Below, piece by piece: positions 22,501-37,500 of a stretch of 64,000 nt of DNA. Below the pieces are notes generated by a model. It saw only the letters and a program-made list of their open reading frames with translations. It did no database searches and was not told the origin of the DNA. This DNA comes from Ciona savignyi (taxonomy: Eukaryota > Chordata > Ascidiacea > Phlebobranchia > Cionidae), in the NCBI GenBank assembly GCA_000149265.1, contig CH003211.1:874599-938598 (forward strand), given 5' to 3'. Positions within the stretch are counted from its first letter, which is position 1, and each line of letters opens with the position of its first letter. The position numbers were made by a program, and so were the translations under genes.

Positions 22501-25500
22501 TCCTGTCTGAACGAACCATCTGGTACAGATGCGAACATTTCGCCTGCGGAGGTATAGTCTTTATATTAAACCGGATCTTAAGCTTCTCCATGCGCACAAA
22601 TTTAAGTTTGTATTACGATGCTTGTATTTATTCTTGAGTAAAGGTATAAGCTTTTTAATTTTTGTTGAACCAACTATATCAAATTAAGTTTATAAATGCC
22701 GTGTATGTAAATTACTTGTCTACATCGTACGTGATTGGATTTAAACATTAAATTATTAAACTGATAAACAGATACCCAAGCTTTCTTTGCCTGGTACACC
22801 AAAATATAAAAACTCACCTTATGCACACCCATTGTATCATCAAGAGATGGGATTGTGGCTTCATAATACCCCCTTATGACTTCACTTCTAGGTTGAATGT
22901 AAGTTTGAAGTTGGAAAGCCAGTCTCAGCCCTTGTAGTGCTTTAGTGTGGACGAAGCCAACATATCGCTTGTTTAGTTCAGTCAGCTGCGTAAATGAGGG
23001 CTTGGGTGACTTGATCTATTGCTAGTAATAAGCCATGCTTTTTATAGCACCTGTCACTTAATCACACTTGGTAATAAGATAACCTTATCTATAATTGTTT
23101 TCACATTTAAATGTTTATTGTGTTCTCAGTAGATTTGCAGACATTGTATTTATTTAAACATGCTGAACAAGAAAAGTAAAAGTCTCTTAGATCTGTATAA
23201 TGTGCTAGAACATATCATAGGCTTATTTCCAGTGGTGTTCTTAGGGTATGTAGTTTAAGTTGAAAAGTTGACAGAAGCTTCTTTAAACTACAGTTTTATT
23301 TCTTATAAAGTGGCTTTCTTAAAACTGTTCAAATAAAACTTAAAAACAAATGTATCTAATCATCCAATCTGGTCACCTGTTGACTAGCCTCCTTGTGCAT
23401 CACTGGGTCAGTATCAGATGCAGCAGCTATAAGGTACGGCACACACTGCACCGGGTGTACCAGGCCTTGTTGCAGGGTCAAGTATATGGTGTGCAACGCC
23501 GCATGTCGTAGTATTGAGTGGTGGTGGAAGAACGATTCCAGAACCTGATGGAAAACCCGGTCGTTAAATGGGGGTTTGTGGGAATATTTACTTGGAGAAG
23601 ATAACCCACGAATAACATGGGGTGGAGTTGTAAGTTGTGCACTGATTAACAAGTAGCTGTGTGATTGAAATTAAGGATTATAAAAGATTTATTAGTGGTA
23701 ATGGTTTTAATTAAGTGAATTGGTGATATTGGTTCTTATATTCAAGAGAAATATCCAGAAGATCTCAATTATTCGGAGGGTGAATATTCCTAGGGGTAGG
23801 AACTCTAGGGAAGGTAAAGGCATTGCTTTCCTGTCATAGCAGAACAATTGTTGCAAACAATAAAAAAGCATAAATAATCAAAGATACCTCTTTAAGGAAG
23901 AGCTGCATGACTGAGGAAGCCATCCCGCTTGACACATCCTTGATCTCCTTGATGCTTTGTTCCGCCGATGCCGACTCATCAAATGAGAGAGAAAGATCTT
24001 CTTTCGCCTTGTCATCAACCTCCTGGTAGAAAATGTGATTGGAGGTGTTGTAGATGCAACTACGATTTAGCAAATTGTTACCACAAGGTGAATATTAAAG
24101 ACCAGAAGGTAAAAGGTTCGATATTTACTCTAATCACCAACAGAGTGAATACAAATAAGCAGTTGTGTAGCCTCAATCATAAAATTTCATAACTTGTGTT
24201 GAACGCACATAACTAAGTTTAGTAATTCACCTGAGTGTTTAAGAGTGAGTTGTACAAACAACTCCTTTTCTCTCTGGTAACTGTACAAATGACACAATCA
24301 AACAAATAAACATATACAGCACATTGTTCTTACATGTTTAGCTTTCTTAATACTGGCCTCTGTTGCAGCTTGCATTTTCACATCTTCGGTTTGTAGGTAT
24401 GTTTGAAGGTTGAGCAAAACCTGTGAGTCGGTATTGTAAGATGCTTTGGACAAGGTGGTGAGCTAATATTACTTAAACCTTGTAGCTTTGCACAAAGAGG
24501 CCAGCAATAAATTACACTCCTGAGCATTAGCTTGTTGTATTGCCACAGTGAAGCAAATGATAATGGTAATATTAGAATATTGGTGGGTTGATTTTTACTT
24601 CAAATTCTTAGAGACAGGAAATAGCAACGGATACAATATGTTACTTTTATTATTAGTTTGTTTATGACTTTATAGGGCTGAACAAGAATCAAATCTGCAA
24701 CCTGTCCCTTTTACAGCAGACAGGATTTTCTAGTTTGCAACCAACCTGTTTTTTAAGTTTGTCGGACGACTGACTGGGACTGAGGAGGGATTTGTAGAGG
24801 TCCCGGGTGGTGGGGAGGAACATCATGTTGGGGTCCTGGATCATGAGGAGTCCCAGAGAGCGCATAGCGAACGTGCACAGCTCCTCTGCATCGGGGTTGC
24901 CCCGATCAAGCCTGGTGAAGTAGTAGATACAGTCGTACACTTTCTCTTTGACGCAGATCTGCATGGGGAGGAAGTTATTACTTGGTTTGGCTTTATAATT
25001 ACTTCATGATAATTAACTAAATTACAATTATTTTTTGTTGACTCGCAATATACAATTTTAGAAAGCATGTATTATAATATTTTAGGATCTTTTTCTAGAA
25101 TGTAGCAATACTTCGCATTGTTGTAAGTACCTAGAAGCAATAATTGTGAAAACCTGGTTTATATTAAAACACAGGATCCTGTGTTGAATTTTGATGGTTT
25201 ATTTACAGTATATGTGTAATGTATTGTTGTAAGATGTGCACATAGCAATTAAGAGGTTCCAGTAAGCAGCACATCAATGATGATTTGTTAGGCTACAATA
25301 GTTTGTAAATAATCATATATGATCGAAATTTAGGTAACCATTAATACTACAAGGTTGCTTCAATCAACACAAGTAATTCTCCTGTGTTTACTCATGTAAC
25401 TCACATTATTTACAAGTTTATTTCCAAAATTGGTTCTTTTAATGATGACATAATAAAATTGAAGCAATAAACGCATATGTTATAAGACAAAAATGTTAAC

Positions 25501-28500
25501 TTCTAAAAAAGTGTAAGGATTTTTATTTCCAAGGTAAACAACCCAGTTACAACAGTTTTGTTACAAATTTTATATTAAACATAGCTCACAATATGGGATT
25601 ATCTTACCGTGGCTTTCCCTTTTAGTTTCTCATTGTCAAAGTCGAAAGTCTTGGAGAAATGTCCAATGATATAAAGAGCTCTTAACAGCTGCTTGAAGTG
25701 CTTGGTTTGGAAAAGTGCACTTGGGTTCTTTTCGTGGGTTATTCGGGCATTTGACAGATAATCTAAAAAAAATGTTTAAGAAAAAAGATTTTGTGATTTT
25801 AATAAATATTATTACACATTGTAAGGTATTTAAACATATTGTCAAAAAAGTGCATTTTTTAAAAATTTAAAATTTCTTGCTTTGTAAAAGACATTTAAAA
25901 TAAAACCAATTCACTCCAAATAAGGTTTGTTTAAAAATGGGATAAAAAATTCATCTAAATAAAAATATATCAACAAAATTGCACTCACTGCACATTTTTT
26001 GGAAACAGTCCCAGATGAGTTTGTAGTTGTTGGTGACGTAGCATGTGATGGCTCCGAGGCTGGCGATGGCTGCTGATACGACGTGGAGGCGGTGGGTGAG
26101 GATCATCCGCATCATGTCTTCCTCCACTGTGGCGAGGAACGCCTCCGACGGATGCTCCATTAGAGGGACCGCGAGCTCGAGCACTCGACACACCCCGTGC
26201 ACGGTTTGTAAGTCGTCAGGGGTCTGTTAAGCGGCAGGTTAAATCAAGGGGTGATTTGGGGATGATTAAGTCGGGAGTGAAAAATTGGGTTAAATATGAT
26301 GGACTTCTATCAGAATATCAGGATTAATGTGCTACACAATGGTTCAAAAATGTTGGATTTAATGTTTCAAAAAGTTTTAAATGTTTCACAACAAAAACAA
26401 CACAGTTGTTTGACACAATTATACAATGATAATTTTGGGCCAAATTGTTCAGTTTAGGATTTGATAAATATGGATTAAAACAAAAAAGAAGTGTATTTGC
26501 AAACTATGATATCTTTTCTTTTGCATCCACATTCAAGCTAGTTTTACCATTGAACTACAACAGGACCAATATTTAGTTAGTGCATTTGACAATCAACATT
26601 GTGAACGATTAATGATGATTGTCAAAACTTTGCGATTCATCCTTGTCAGCAAGCATGAGGTATAAATCCTGTGACATGTCAACATGAGTGTCTCTACAAA
26701 CATGAAAAGGCTAAGATTCAAAACTTTTCGCCCTAATAATTGGTGATCTTTTTTTTAAATGTAAAACTTTGAATAAGAACTTATCTAGCATTTGGTCCAA
26801 AATAAATTAATTTGATGAAACAGAAAAACAATTTTTTGCCACAAAGTCATCATCTAACGGGAAATATTTAAGGTAAAGGGGGGGTTCCCATTCAAACAGA
26901 GCAACATAAGCAACCCACCTCGCATTTGGTCGCCAGATAAGGTTGGAGAGTCATGACATGGTTGACAAGGAGACGTGGCCGGATGCGCGCCAACTGGACC
27001 AGAGTTTGCACGGTGGCCACCAACCTCACCGACCGCTCCTTTGTTTTAGGTCTACATCGAATGGTTATTTTGTTATTGCTTGTTTTAAAATAATCAAAAA
27101 CAATTTTGATGTATTAAAAAAATAGTTTTTGTAACTAGGTCATCAAATTTTTTAATTTGGTAAAAAACTAATATTTTTAAAAAACAGGGTGATGAAACAT
27201 CGAATCAAGTTTACAAAATACACTGCTTACCCTGTTATACTATTAATTGTAGCAGGCTGTCCACTGCTTTTCGCTGCATCTGCAAACAAGATATCAATAT
27301 GAGCTGCATATATTGGCATGTTGTTACAGAAAAAAAGTTGTTAAGCCATTATAAAAACCTAAAAACTGCATATTTTAGGTGCAAACATAAGTTCTGAGTT
27401 TTAAATCACATTACATTGTATTAAGTCTGGAAAAACTCTGTTTGTGTTGTGCATATGTAAATAGCTCATTTGGTTGTTTGTATAAAATAACCCAGCATTC
27501 TATTTGGGTGTGAAGATCACCAACTACTCGTGTTTGTTAGAGACACTTACGACGCATGACCCCACAACAGTGAACTAATCCATTAATCAAGCCAGACAAT
27601 GCTTAAAATTTACAAATCATTGACTTGGGTAAGATATTGCACCTGATAAAATAGCGCATTTTTGGTCAAATAACACAAAAAAAACACATACAAAGACACC
27701 TGTCCCACCAAAAACTGAGTTCCCTTTTGCAAAATAACTTCCACGGAATCATCTTCAAACCCACTTACCTGAGGGTTTATCTTGTTCAAATAGAATGACA
27801 TGCTGCACAAGGCAATCCACTATTTGCTTGCACGCTAACTCTACTTGTGGGTTGGGTACCGAGGTGTCAATCAGCTGGGAAATGTGTCGGATAAATTGTC
27901 AATTCAAAGAACTTGGAAGTACGCAGGAGATTATTACAATATGCTTGCCATCATAATCCATTTTTTGCTATTGTAATAAAAGTTCATTGACTAACAAATA
28001 TATTTCCTAGGCTATAGGATACAGTGCACATAACATACTTGAAACTCAAAAGTAGGCATAAGGTACTAGAAAACTCGGCAGTAAGCATAATGTACTGGAC
28101 TCTCAGTATATGACAATTGGTGTAAAAATATTGACAGTGCCTATCTATAAGTATAGAAAACATGAAAGAATATATAAAACTTACGTTTTTGAAAAGTTGT
28201 TCAATCCATTCATAACCATGATCACGATTGGCTGCCACAATGTCCGTGATAAGAAGTGCTTTGTTACGTAACAATCCTGCATCATGACTGTGCACGGGAG
28301 TGAACCACATTTTCATGAACACTTCATGGACAAGTTTCTGCAAGAAAAACCCTCGATTAGAATCATTTATAAATCTATAAAATTTATAAAATTGAATCAT
28401 ATTCAAACATATATCAATATCCAACCACGATATACTTGTTTTCATCCCAGGGGTGGAAAATGCAGGGTCGCTAGTTGCAACTCAATAAAACGATGATTAA

Positions 28501-31500
28501 TACCCTCTTGACAAAAGTTGGTTTACCAAAGCGATTGTAATGTGTTTATGTTTAACAGCTTTCTACATATTTTGCTCCATCCATCAACCCACTTCATTCA
28601 AGCACAGTGGCTTGCCAAAAGACATACATCAGTTCTGGTAAAGCCGGTATTTTAAAGTGCAACATACTTATTAGCTCAACAACCAAACATATCAAAAAGT
28701 CTTATCCTTTATGAGGCATCTAAACAATATTATAGTTAATTGATGTAACATCACCCCATTCAATGTAGCTCTCACATATTGCTCCTTGCATAGTTAATCT
28801 CACATTTATTATTGTGATTTAATTTCCTCTTATCGCAATAAAGAGTCAATAATTCAAATAAAAACAACTTGGAAAAATTGAAATATTTAAAATAAAAGTG
28901 GCAATAATGAAAGCAAAAACAAGTGGCAATAATGAAAGCAAAAACAACTGCAGGAAATTATACTTTTCAAGATAAACTTGGTTTAATTAATTTTTCTCAA
29001 GTACTACACAATTAATTAATGAATTATTATTTCTACTTAAAATTATAGAATAAACTGATGAAGAATTTGTTGAATTCCATCTTACCTTGATGCCATCTTC
29101 ATCATTCACTCGTCTGATCATTTTGACGCAAGCGTCGGTAAGTTGAGGCAACTGTGGGTGCTCGTGGCATAAATCCCGTAGTATTCGGATCACCCTCTTT
29201 CTCACACTTACTCCCGTGTCCTAAATATATGAGGTGGGGTTGGATTATACAATATTTAAAAAATCATTTTAAATAATCTTAAATTTAAATTTTTAATTTT
29301 ATATTTGTCTTGTCTTTAAATTTCTAGACAAAACTACTGCTTTTTTAAATGAATTTTATTTTTAATCTTATTTCACCTGTTTTCTGCAAAATTGAAAAAT
29401 GTTAAAAATATTTATCACTTCAGCAAACCTATTATCAAAATAAAGCTCACCATAATCCGAGCGGACAGCATGTCGTAGTAGTGTGGCACAAGCTCAGGTT
29501 TCAGCAAAATAAACCTGCCGACCAGATCTATGGCTGCCTCCCTCACACTCGTTGATGAATCGACCAAACTCTGTCGAACCCCTTTCGCTATGTCAGTCTG
29601 CATGGGGAGGGGGGGGGGGGGTAAACTTGAGGTGGAATTGGAAGTTTGATTTTTGAGGGTTGGTTACAGAATATTGGAAGATTGCGAGTAGGGGAAGTTT
29701 GTAGATTGTAATGCGAGGGTGTTCAAATGTTTTTTTAAACAAATCTTTTTATCTATAGCTTTAACAGCCAGGAAAATTGGACTGCAAGGAAGGAGTTTGG
29801 TAGCATTTATAAGATTCTGAACAGCAGAATACTATAATCAGTTTCCTAACGAATCACAGATCTATAAAAATAAAAAAAAATAGATAAAAATTTTTTTTTA
29901 TCAAACTAAAAAAACGAAAAAAATTGTTATTTTTTTAAACAAAATTTTGCCCCCTACCCGAGACATAATCGAGGGATCGACAGCCACCACCTCAGCGAGG
30001 CATTTGATGGCTCTGGTACGCAGTGCAACCGCTGATTCCTCTCGCACTCTCAGTATGTAGGACAAGTAGCAATCGAACGCCCTCGAAAACTGCCGGGTGG
30101 ATGCCAGGTGACGCGATAGTAACATCGCATCTTCCACAGTTAACCCTGCGGCCATTTCACTGTCCCTGGAGTGAGATGGGGGTTATTGGGTAAAACGGTG
30201 TGTACTACATCTGCCACAGCTTGGCAGTGAGCATGTGGGATCCAGTTTGTAGATAATTATTTTCAGCGAAAATAATTAAAGATATCTATTGAATATGGAA
30301 CTTTTTGTAACAATTTTCACTTTCTAGATTGCATAGATTGTCAACTGTTAAATTCATATAAAGAAATATTGCTTTCTTTTCCCTTAATATTATCATGAGA
30401 TGCGCCGTTAACATGTGTCATCATAACGATACATGTGACAGTTCTTGTATCATTAGCTGCATTATTTAATTCTGTTGCGCTTGGTGCACATTTTCCTTTT
30501 TAACGCCAGTACTAACAGTTGGTGTAGTAGTTTTTCACCTTATTAAAATATTATTTTATAATGATTAGTTGTTTAAAAAATCTCCAATACAAACACATTA
30601 TTGTTATACCCTTGTTTGGTTCTGTTATTACATGGAAGGCATTCCCTGCTTTCTCTGGTTTCATCAGATAATTACACAGCAGCAGTACTGACCTCTTGTG
30701 GACATTTTTTGCTGAGAGTTTAATCAATTGCTCGGAGTCGTTCTGTCGATCGACGGAGAGTAGTGCCGCGGCAACCGCGGATGTCGTCATCAGATTCAAC
30801 ACCGAGCCCTTCTTCGCCTGACAGGTTTGTGCGGCGATGGTCTGCGTGTCGATGTCAACGTTTTCCTGCTGCTGCACTTGTTGGAACTCAACCGATGCGT
30901 CGCGCAGCCATTGTCCGATGTAGAAGTTGTGTGCAAACTGAACAGTGGAATGAGAATGTTGGAGTTTTAAGCAGGAAGGTGAACCCGAACATACAAAATA
31001 AACTTTTGTTCTTGTGACAAGTTTTATCGATTATCACTTATTTGCTCACTTCTTACATTATTTGTCATTTGACTTAAAAAATGCTGCAGAAACAGGGTAG
31101 ATACATTCTGTTCTAAACAGACATTGTAGTTATTTATCAAAACATTATAGCAAGACTGCCCAAATGAATTTAGTCAGGGAAATTTCGGTAAATTTAAAGT
31201 CAGAAAAAAATAAAACATAAAATTAATCTCGAGTACAATATGGCAATCAGCTAAATAATCTGCTGTTTAATTACAACACAAAACCAATGAAGTTGTAAAA
31301 CTTAAATGAAGATATAAGTTACCATGAGAGAGGGATCTGCAGGTGAATGCCTTCGTAGATACGCGAGCAACAAGCATTCCAAACGCTCGATCAACTTGCT
31401 TTCGTCGAGCTCAGTGTCTTCGCTCTGTTTTATATTTTGACAGGTGAACATGATGAACACATTAACACCATACATTTTTGCAATTAGGAATTGTGATGCA

Positions 31501-34500
31501 ATTTTTTAGCTTTTCCAACTCGACAAAGGGCATGAGACAATGTTATTTTGAATTTTAATACAAAAAGTACAACTATATAGATATTCTTCATACTTTGATT
31601 GAATTAATATAGCCATACATTTTAATTTGTTTTAGCAAATCTATTATGGATATAATAAAACAACAAAAATGTTATAAAATAAAACTATTTCAAAAGTCGC
31701 CAACTTAAATAACCTTGGTTTCATCAATTTGAAGGTCACTCTCCTCATTTTCCTTGTTGTCAATTGACATTGCGTTGGTCGATAGCTCCTCCAGTCGTTT
31801 AAGAAGGTTGCGGACTGTGGCCACGTCAGTGTTACTTGTCACGGCGTCACGACGCAACTTTGCAGCTACAACCCCTAGGTAGTCCAAGGAGGCAACTCGT
31901 AGCGACATTTCGGTCGACTTGGTGCTGAATGTGTGCACCTGGGGGAGGTTGTATTTTATTAATTTATTACGGAGTGCTGTAAGTTTTAAGGAAAATTCTT
32001 TGGAAATTATCCTACACACCAATGTTTAAGTTTGTGAAGTTATACAATATGTCAGTTAACATCTATTAAAGTGTCAAATTGATTAAATCATTCCTTAACT
32101 TCTAAATTAGTCATAATATAAACTAATTTTGGTTAAAAACAAAGTATGAGAAGCAGTCTGAAATACGATAAAAAATTTCTACAAAAAAAATAACCACATT
32201 TAAGTCACAGTCACAAAATATTGTACAAAAATTGTTTCTACCGAAAAATACTTTTCGGTAAGAATAAAATGATGAAAATTATATGCGCTCCAAACAAATT
32301 GCTGAACAAATCAAGCATCGATGTGGAGCTTACCAGGAGTCGTCCAAGCACACTAAGCAACATCTCTGAGGCCGGCCATTCAGGTTTGTTCACTGTGGCA
32401 AGCAGATCGTGGATGAAGTTCTCGAACAATGGGCGATAATCTGTCTCGTCTGACTTGCTCGCACATCTATGGGGGAATTCATTTAGATACCCATCATATA
32501 TGGATGACATTTATTTAAGATTTAATGTTATTAAAGCTATTTGTTCATTAAAAAATATTGTATTTTACTATTTTTTTAACTAAAAATTGAATATAAAATG
32601 ATTATAAAAATACCAAAAAAAAACACTAAGAAATAAATTTGCATTTGGCAAATGTATTAGAGCTCTGTTTTATTTCTACTTATGCCCAAAAATGGCAACA
32701 AAGATGCCTTTTTTTTACTTATAATGAAAATTTTATAATAATTTGTTAAAATGGAGCAGACATCCACTATGTTGAGATGCGACACTATTACAATTTGTTT
32801 AGGAAAACTGAAAGAATAATGTTCAGAAAGATTATCGAGGTCAACTCACTTCTTAAGGAAAACGCTGAGAAAGTTTTGTCCAGTTCTGACGGCGCAATCA
32901 TATGAGTTGATCACTTGTAGTTCATCAACCTAGATCAACAACTTGTCAACAATCTTATTATAGAAATGATTTTTTTGGATTGGACTTTTTTAATTGGTGA
33001 AAGTCTGACAGAAATTAAATTTCACATTTGCGTGCTCAATAAATAACCTACAGTTCAATATGTCACTTAACTTATAACATTATCAAAGCTTGACCACTCA
33101 ACATTATAAACCCAAAGTGAGATTGATTTACAAATTCTGCATTTACCTACTGGTGGTTATATCTTGGGGACAAAATCTTCAGCAACCCAACCCAATATCA
33201 TCAAACTTTACTTATACTAGCTTCTGACATCTAATCTATACAACCATTATCTAACCCCACCAACCACTTTATCCCATAGATTAACAAACAAACATCACAA
33301 ACTTGTTTCTGAGTGGACTCCTCTTTGGCGGTTTGCTCCTCAGACAACTCCCCCTGATACGGCTCTGGAAGATGCACGATCGCTTGTATCATCTGCAGCA
33401 TCAGCGCCGACACCATCTGGACGTATTGCAGCCCTGTGTTTTGTTTGCGGGGGGTGGGGTAACTTTCGTCATCTGACGAGTCGACCAATTCTTCGGTGTA
33501 TGTCAACCTGGGAATGTAACAGAATAACGAACTCTACATATCAATTTAATCATTAATCTAAATAAAAATTGATAAAATCAACATTTCGCAGGCGTTACTA
33601 TAATCAAGTTACCATATTTCATACAATTGGAATTGTTATTGAGAAAAATGTTTATTTACTGGTGTTTTTTCGAATAAAGTAGCGTACCGGTAATTCCTCA
33701 AGTTTTGCTTGCTGGTGGGCAATCTGGCAAGAGACTGGAATATATCCTCCAGTATCAGTGCTCTGTGCTTGTCGTACTTGGAGAAGAGAGCCGTTGTTAG
33801 TTTGATGGAGCTCAGTTGTAGTTCTCTCACATTCTCAACGAAGAAAGGGGAAACCCCAACTGACGATATCTGCAATTTACCAAAAAAATATTCTAGATTT
33901 AATTGTGTGTTATTTAATCAAATTTTTCATATCCCAATTTTGTATTATCAGATGAGACTATTGTATAACGTTATCAACAAATGATAATAATGTGGTATTA
34001 TAACTGAAGGATATTTTTAAAACAGTTTATCTACTTTTGATTCCATTTGTTATTAAGCTAATGTACTGAAAGCATAAAACTCCAAAAAAAGCAGCCGAAC
34101 CTGCAGTATTGTTGTGTCTGTGAGTGGCTGCAGACGCACCAACTCTACCCACTGATTCACCATCACATTGAGCTTGTTATAAAGCTGAAGGATCATGTGG
34201 TTCTTCGGACCTTTGTAATGAGCTCGCTTCATTTTCGTGCTTCCGCTGCTTGTTAGTTCTGGAAAGAATTAGATTTGTCAACTTTTGACAAAAATTTGAA
34301 TCCAGTTTTATGGGGATTTTTGTTAAATTTTAACACAATTTAAAAAAAAGATTTAGTGATTTTCTAATTTAAAAACAGAATTTTGCACTTAAATGTATTT
34401 TTTAGTAATTTTGAATTTTATCAGTTTCATGCAAGCAATTTTTTTTCATCATCAAATTTCAAACATAAAATACTAATTTAAAAACTTAAACTTTTCAGGC

Positions 34501-37500
34501 AACACCATCAACCAGCAGTTCCTACCTTTGACTCCTTTCTTTTTGGTGCTGGAGGGCACTTTATACACCAAGTCATATTCGGGGAATATTGTGTTAGCGA
34601 GCTGTCGACACAGCAGTTGGGCTGAACGCTCCATCACATCATCCAGATAGACCGCTTTCGGCATGTACGGCGCCGTCATTATGTTCATGGCGGTCAGCGC
34701 GGCATCGGTGGCGGTCGCCACACGGCCGAGTTGGTTGTCACGGTTCCAGCGTTGTTCTTCCGCAGTGTTGCCCTGCGTTTGTTTCAAGTTTATGGAATTG
34801 CAAAAGACAATTTAGATAAAAATGTTAACTGTTATTGTAAAAGTTGTAATAAACTGGCTTTGTTATTTAAAACATCATGGGGAAATTTAAAATGGTAAAA
34901 ATTACAATGCTTAAAAATTACTTTTTAAAAATGAAGAAATTAACCATCTATCAATTTCAGTATTTTTCTAGCTTTTTAATTACATCTCAGAGCATCTATC
35001 ACTTAATTTATTCCCTATACTTCCAACAGAGTGTAACACAATGCTACTTACAATGGATTTACATGGGGTAGCATGAACCCCATTCCTGATATTCGGTTCC
35101 AGTATGGACAGCAGCCGAACCAGAGTTTTCTTTGGTAGCTGGATGTAAAAAGGTAATAAATAGAAAATAATTATCATTTCAAATTAACTACTTAATCTTG
35201 AATCCACATATTTTTGGTTTGTTCCACAAAATGAGTTGATATGATGTTGGACCAAGAGGCCTATATATGTATGGGGTGGACCAACTGTTAATTATTTTCT
35301 AATCTTAAATTTGTTAAATGCACTGACATACCACAAACAAGTTAATTAATTGTGGTTATTTAAGATTATAATAGCCGCTGTTTTCATCACGTTGATAAAC
35401 ATAATGCAAAATGAGGAGAAATTTGTGAAAGATTTGAAAAGTGGATGGTGGACATTGTGTACAAACAACGCCCAACCTGACAGAGCAATCCCATTGCTTT
35501 GAGCTTGGCAGTTTCCATGCTAAGATCCTGGAGTCGGGACTTGGAGATGAGGAGGCGAGGATGGACCTCCTGCATGTCATCATCCTCCGCACTCTCCGCC
35601 AGCAACCTCGGATCAACTGTGTCCATGTCGTCGAATATCCTCTCGATGGTTTGCGAGAGGCGGCGGAACAAACCAGCTCCGTCTACAGGAAATAAATTGT
35701 TCGTGGCATTGTGTAGGCGGCGAGAAAAATACCACAGTAGAGGGGGTAACATACATAAATGTCAGGTTGCACTATGCCCAAAGTTGGGTAAAAACTATGC
35801 ACTAGTGTGCCTTGCTCAACGACAAAACCAATTATATATCGGCTGTTATATACCAATTATATATGCTTTGTCCCCTTGTTGAAAGGGGTATGTTGGACTA
35901 AAACTAAAGTGCTGAATTTGAACATTGCATTGCCATAAAAGATCTGGTAGAATTCTTACCTTCTTTCATCAGCCTCTCTTCCACAGCCTTTCTTCTTTCT
36001 TTTTTCTTGTGCTCAACAATGTGAGAGCGCTTGCGGGATGGTGAGACAAAGGTTTCATCTTCACTCTCATCGCTGGTGTTGATCAAACCTCGCTTGGATT
36101 TATCAGATGATTCGCTCTCTCGCTTACGTTTCTTCCCTGTGAGGTGAAGTTGAATTTGTCTACTTTTTTACAAAAAAATTAATTTTAATTTGATTTTAGT
36201 CAATTATTCGAGTAAAATTGATCAACAAAAAAATTTACTACCAAATCCGACAGCAGTCAATAAAAAAAGATTACACAGAATAACATGGTTGTCCAAAATA
36301 AGAAATGGAGGTTGGAACGGAAACTTGGCAGTAACACGGGGGGGGGGGCGATTTTTCTGCAATGCCAATGATTAAATTACATGCACTTTTGGAATAATGG
36401 CACTCGGTAGGTCAAAAGGCAGCCGCAAAATAACAGCTTGAATACACATTAACCATTTGGCTAATTAAATATATTAAGATGGTAGTTCACATAAAGTTCA
36501 AAAACTTATGTCAGGTTTTTGAACCAGATATGCAACGATATCTTGACAAAAAAGTAAATATGTGAGTTTGGTCGCTTTCACTACATTATACATTAACTCC
36601 ATTCTACTCGATATAAAGGTACAGCACATTGCAATTTGGCTGTGCACACATTAGTGTGTATGCAGATTTTCAAGTAGATAATTATCTGCGTATCCAGTCT
36701 CTAAAGGTTTCAACAATCAACCCTGGCTCGCAAAAAAACATTTACAGTCATCTAGTCAATACCTTTCTTAGCCCCTTCCTTCAGCAGCATTTCCCTCCTT
36801 TTTAGTTTGATCCGATCAGCCATGGACAGATAGGCTCCGAATTCGTGGCCGGTGGAGACGTCGTACTTCTTCGTCATGTCTTCCACACCCATATCCAGAT
36901 GGTCGAGGTCAAGCTTGTCCAAGACGATGCTCGGTTGGTTGAGCGTCGCTTGCAGCTTCACATCTGCTGCTTGGAACGGTTTCGGCGGGGGCTTCCGCTC
37001 GCGGAAACGTCGGCCTGGGTTGAAATAAATTGGGCTTGAAATTCTAAAATAATTTTAATATTAAAAAAACTGATGACGAAAAATCATGTTTTTTTATTAC
37101 TAAAAAACAGAGAAAATTTATAGAACGGGGGATGTGTTAAAAATTAATCGATTACTGAGGTTTTCAATGCAAAATCTCTATACATTTATATAAAAATATG
37201 GTTTCCAAAGTTTAAAATCAGACATTCCACAGGATAGGATACTCCTGTTTATCTTGAGGCGTAGGGAAAAAATTGTTACATCATTCATGCCAAATCTTAG
37301 ACACTGCAAGCCCAGTCAGGTCCAAGACGTCAAATTACACACAAAAATATTCAAAGATTTTTTTTACCTGTGTTGTCCAACGGGTCGATGACAACTGCCT
37401 CGTAACGCTTGCCGTTCATCGGCCACTTTGCCACCACGTGGGTGCCGGGTTCAAGCTCATCGAAGCTGGTGACTTCCGAGTCGTCGAGGTACATCACGTC

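Noticed and set aside
35441..35882. Plus-strand open frames opposite NIPBL exon 13
   Set aside because: They are antisense shadows; the minus strand has the conserved NIPBL sequence with correct splice sites.
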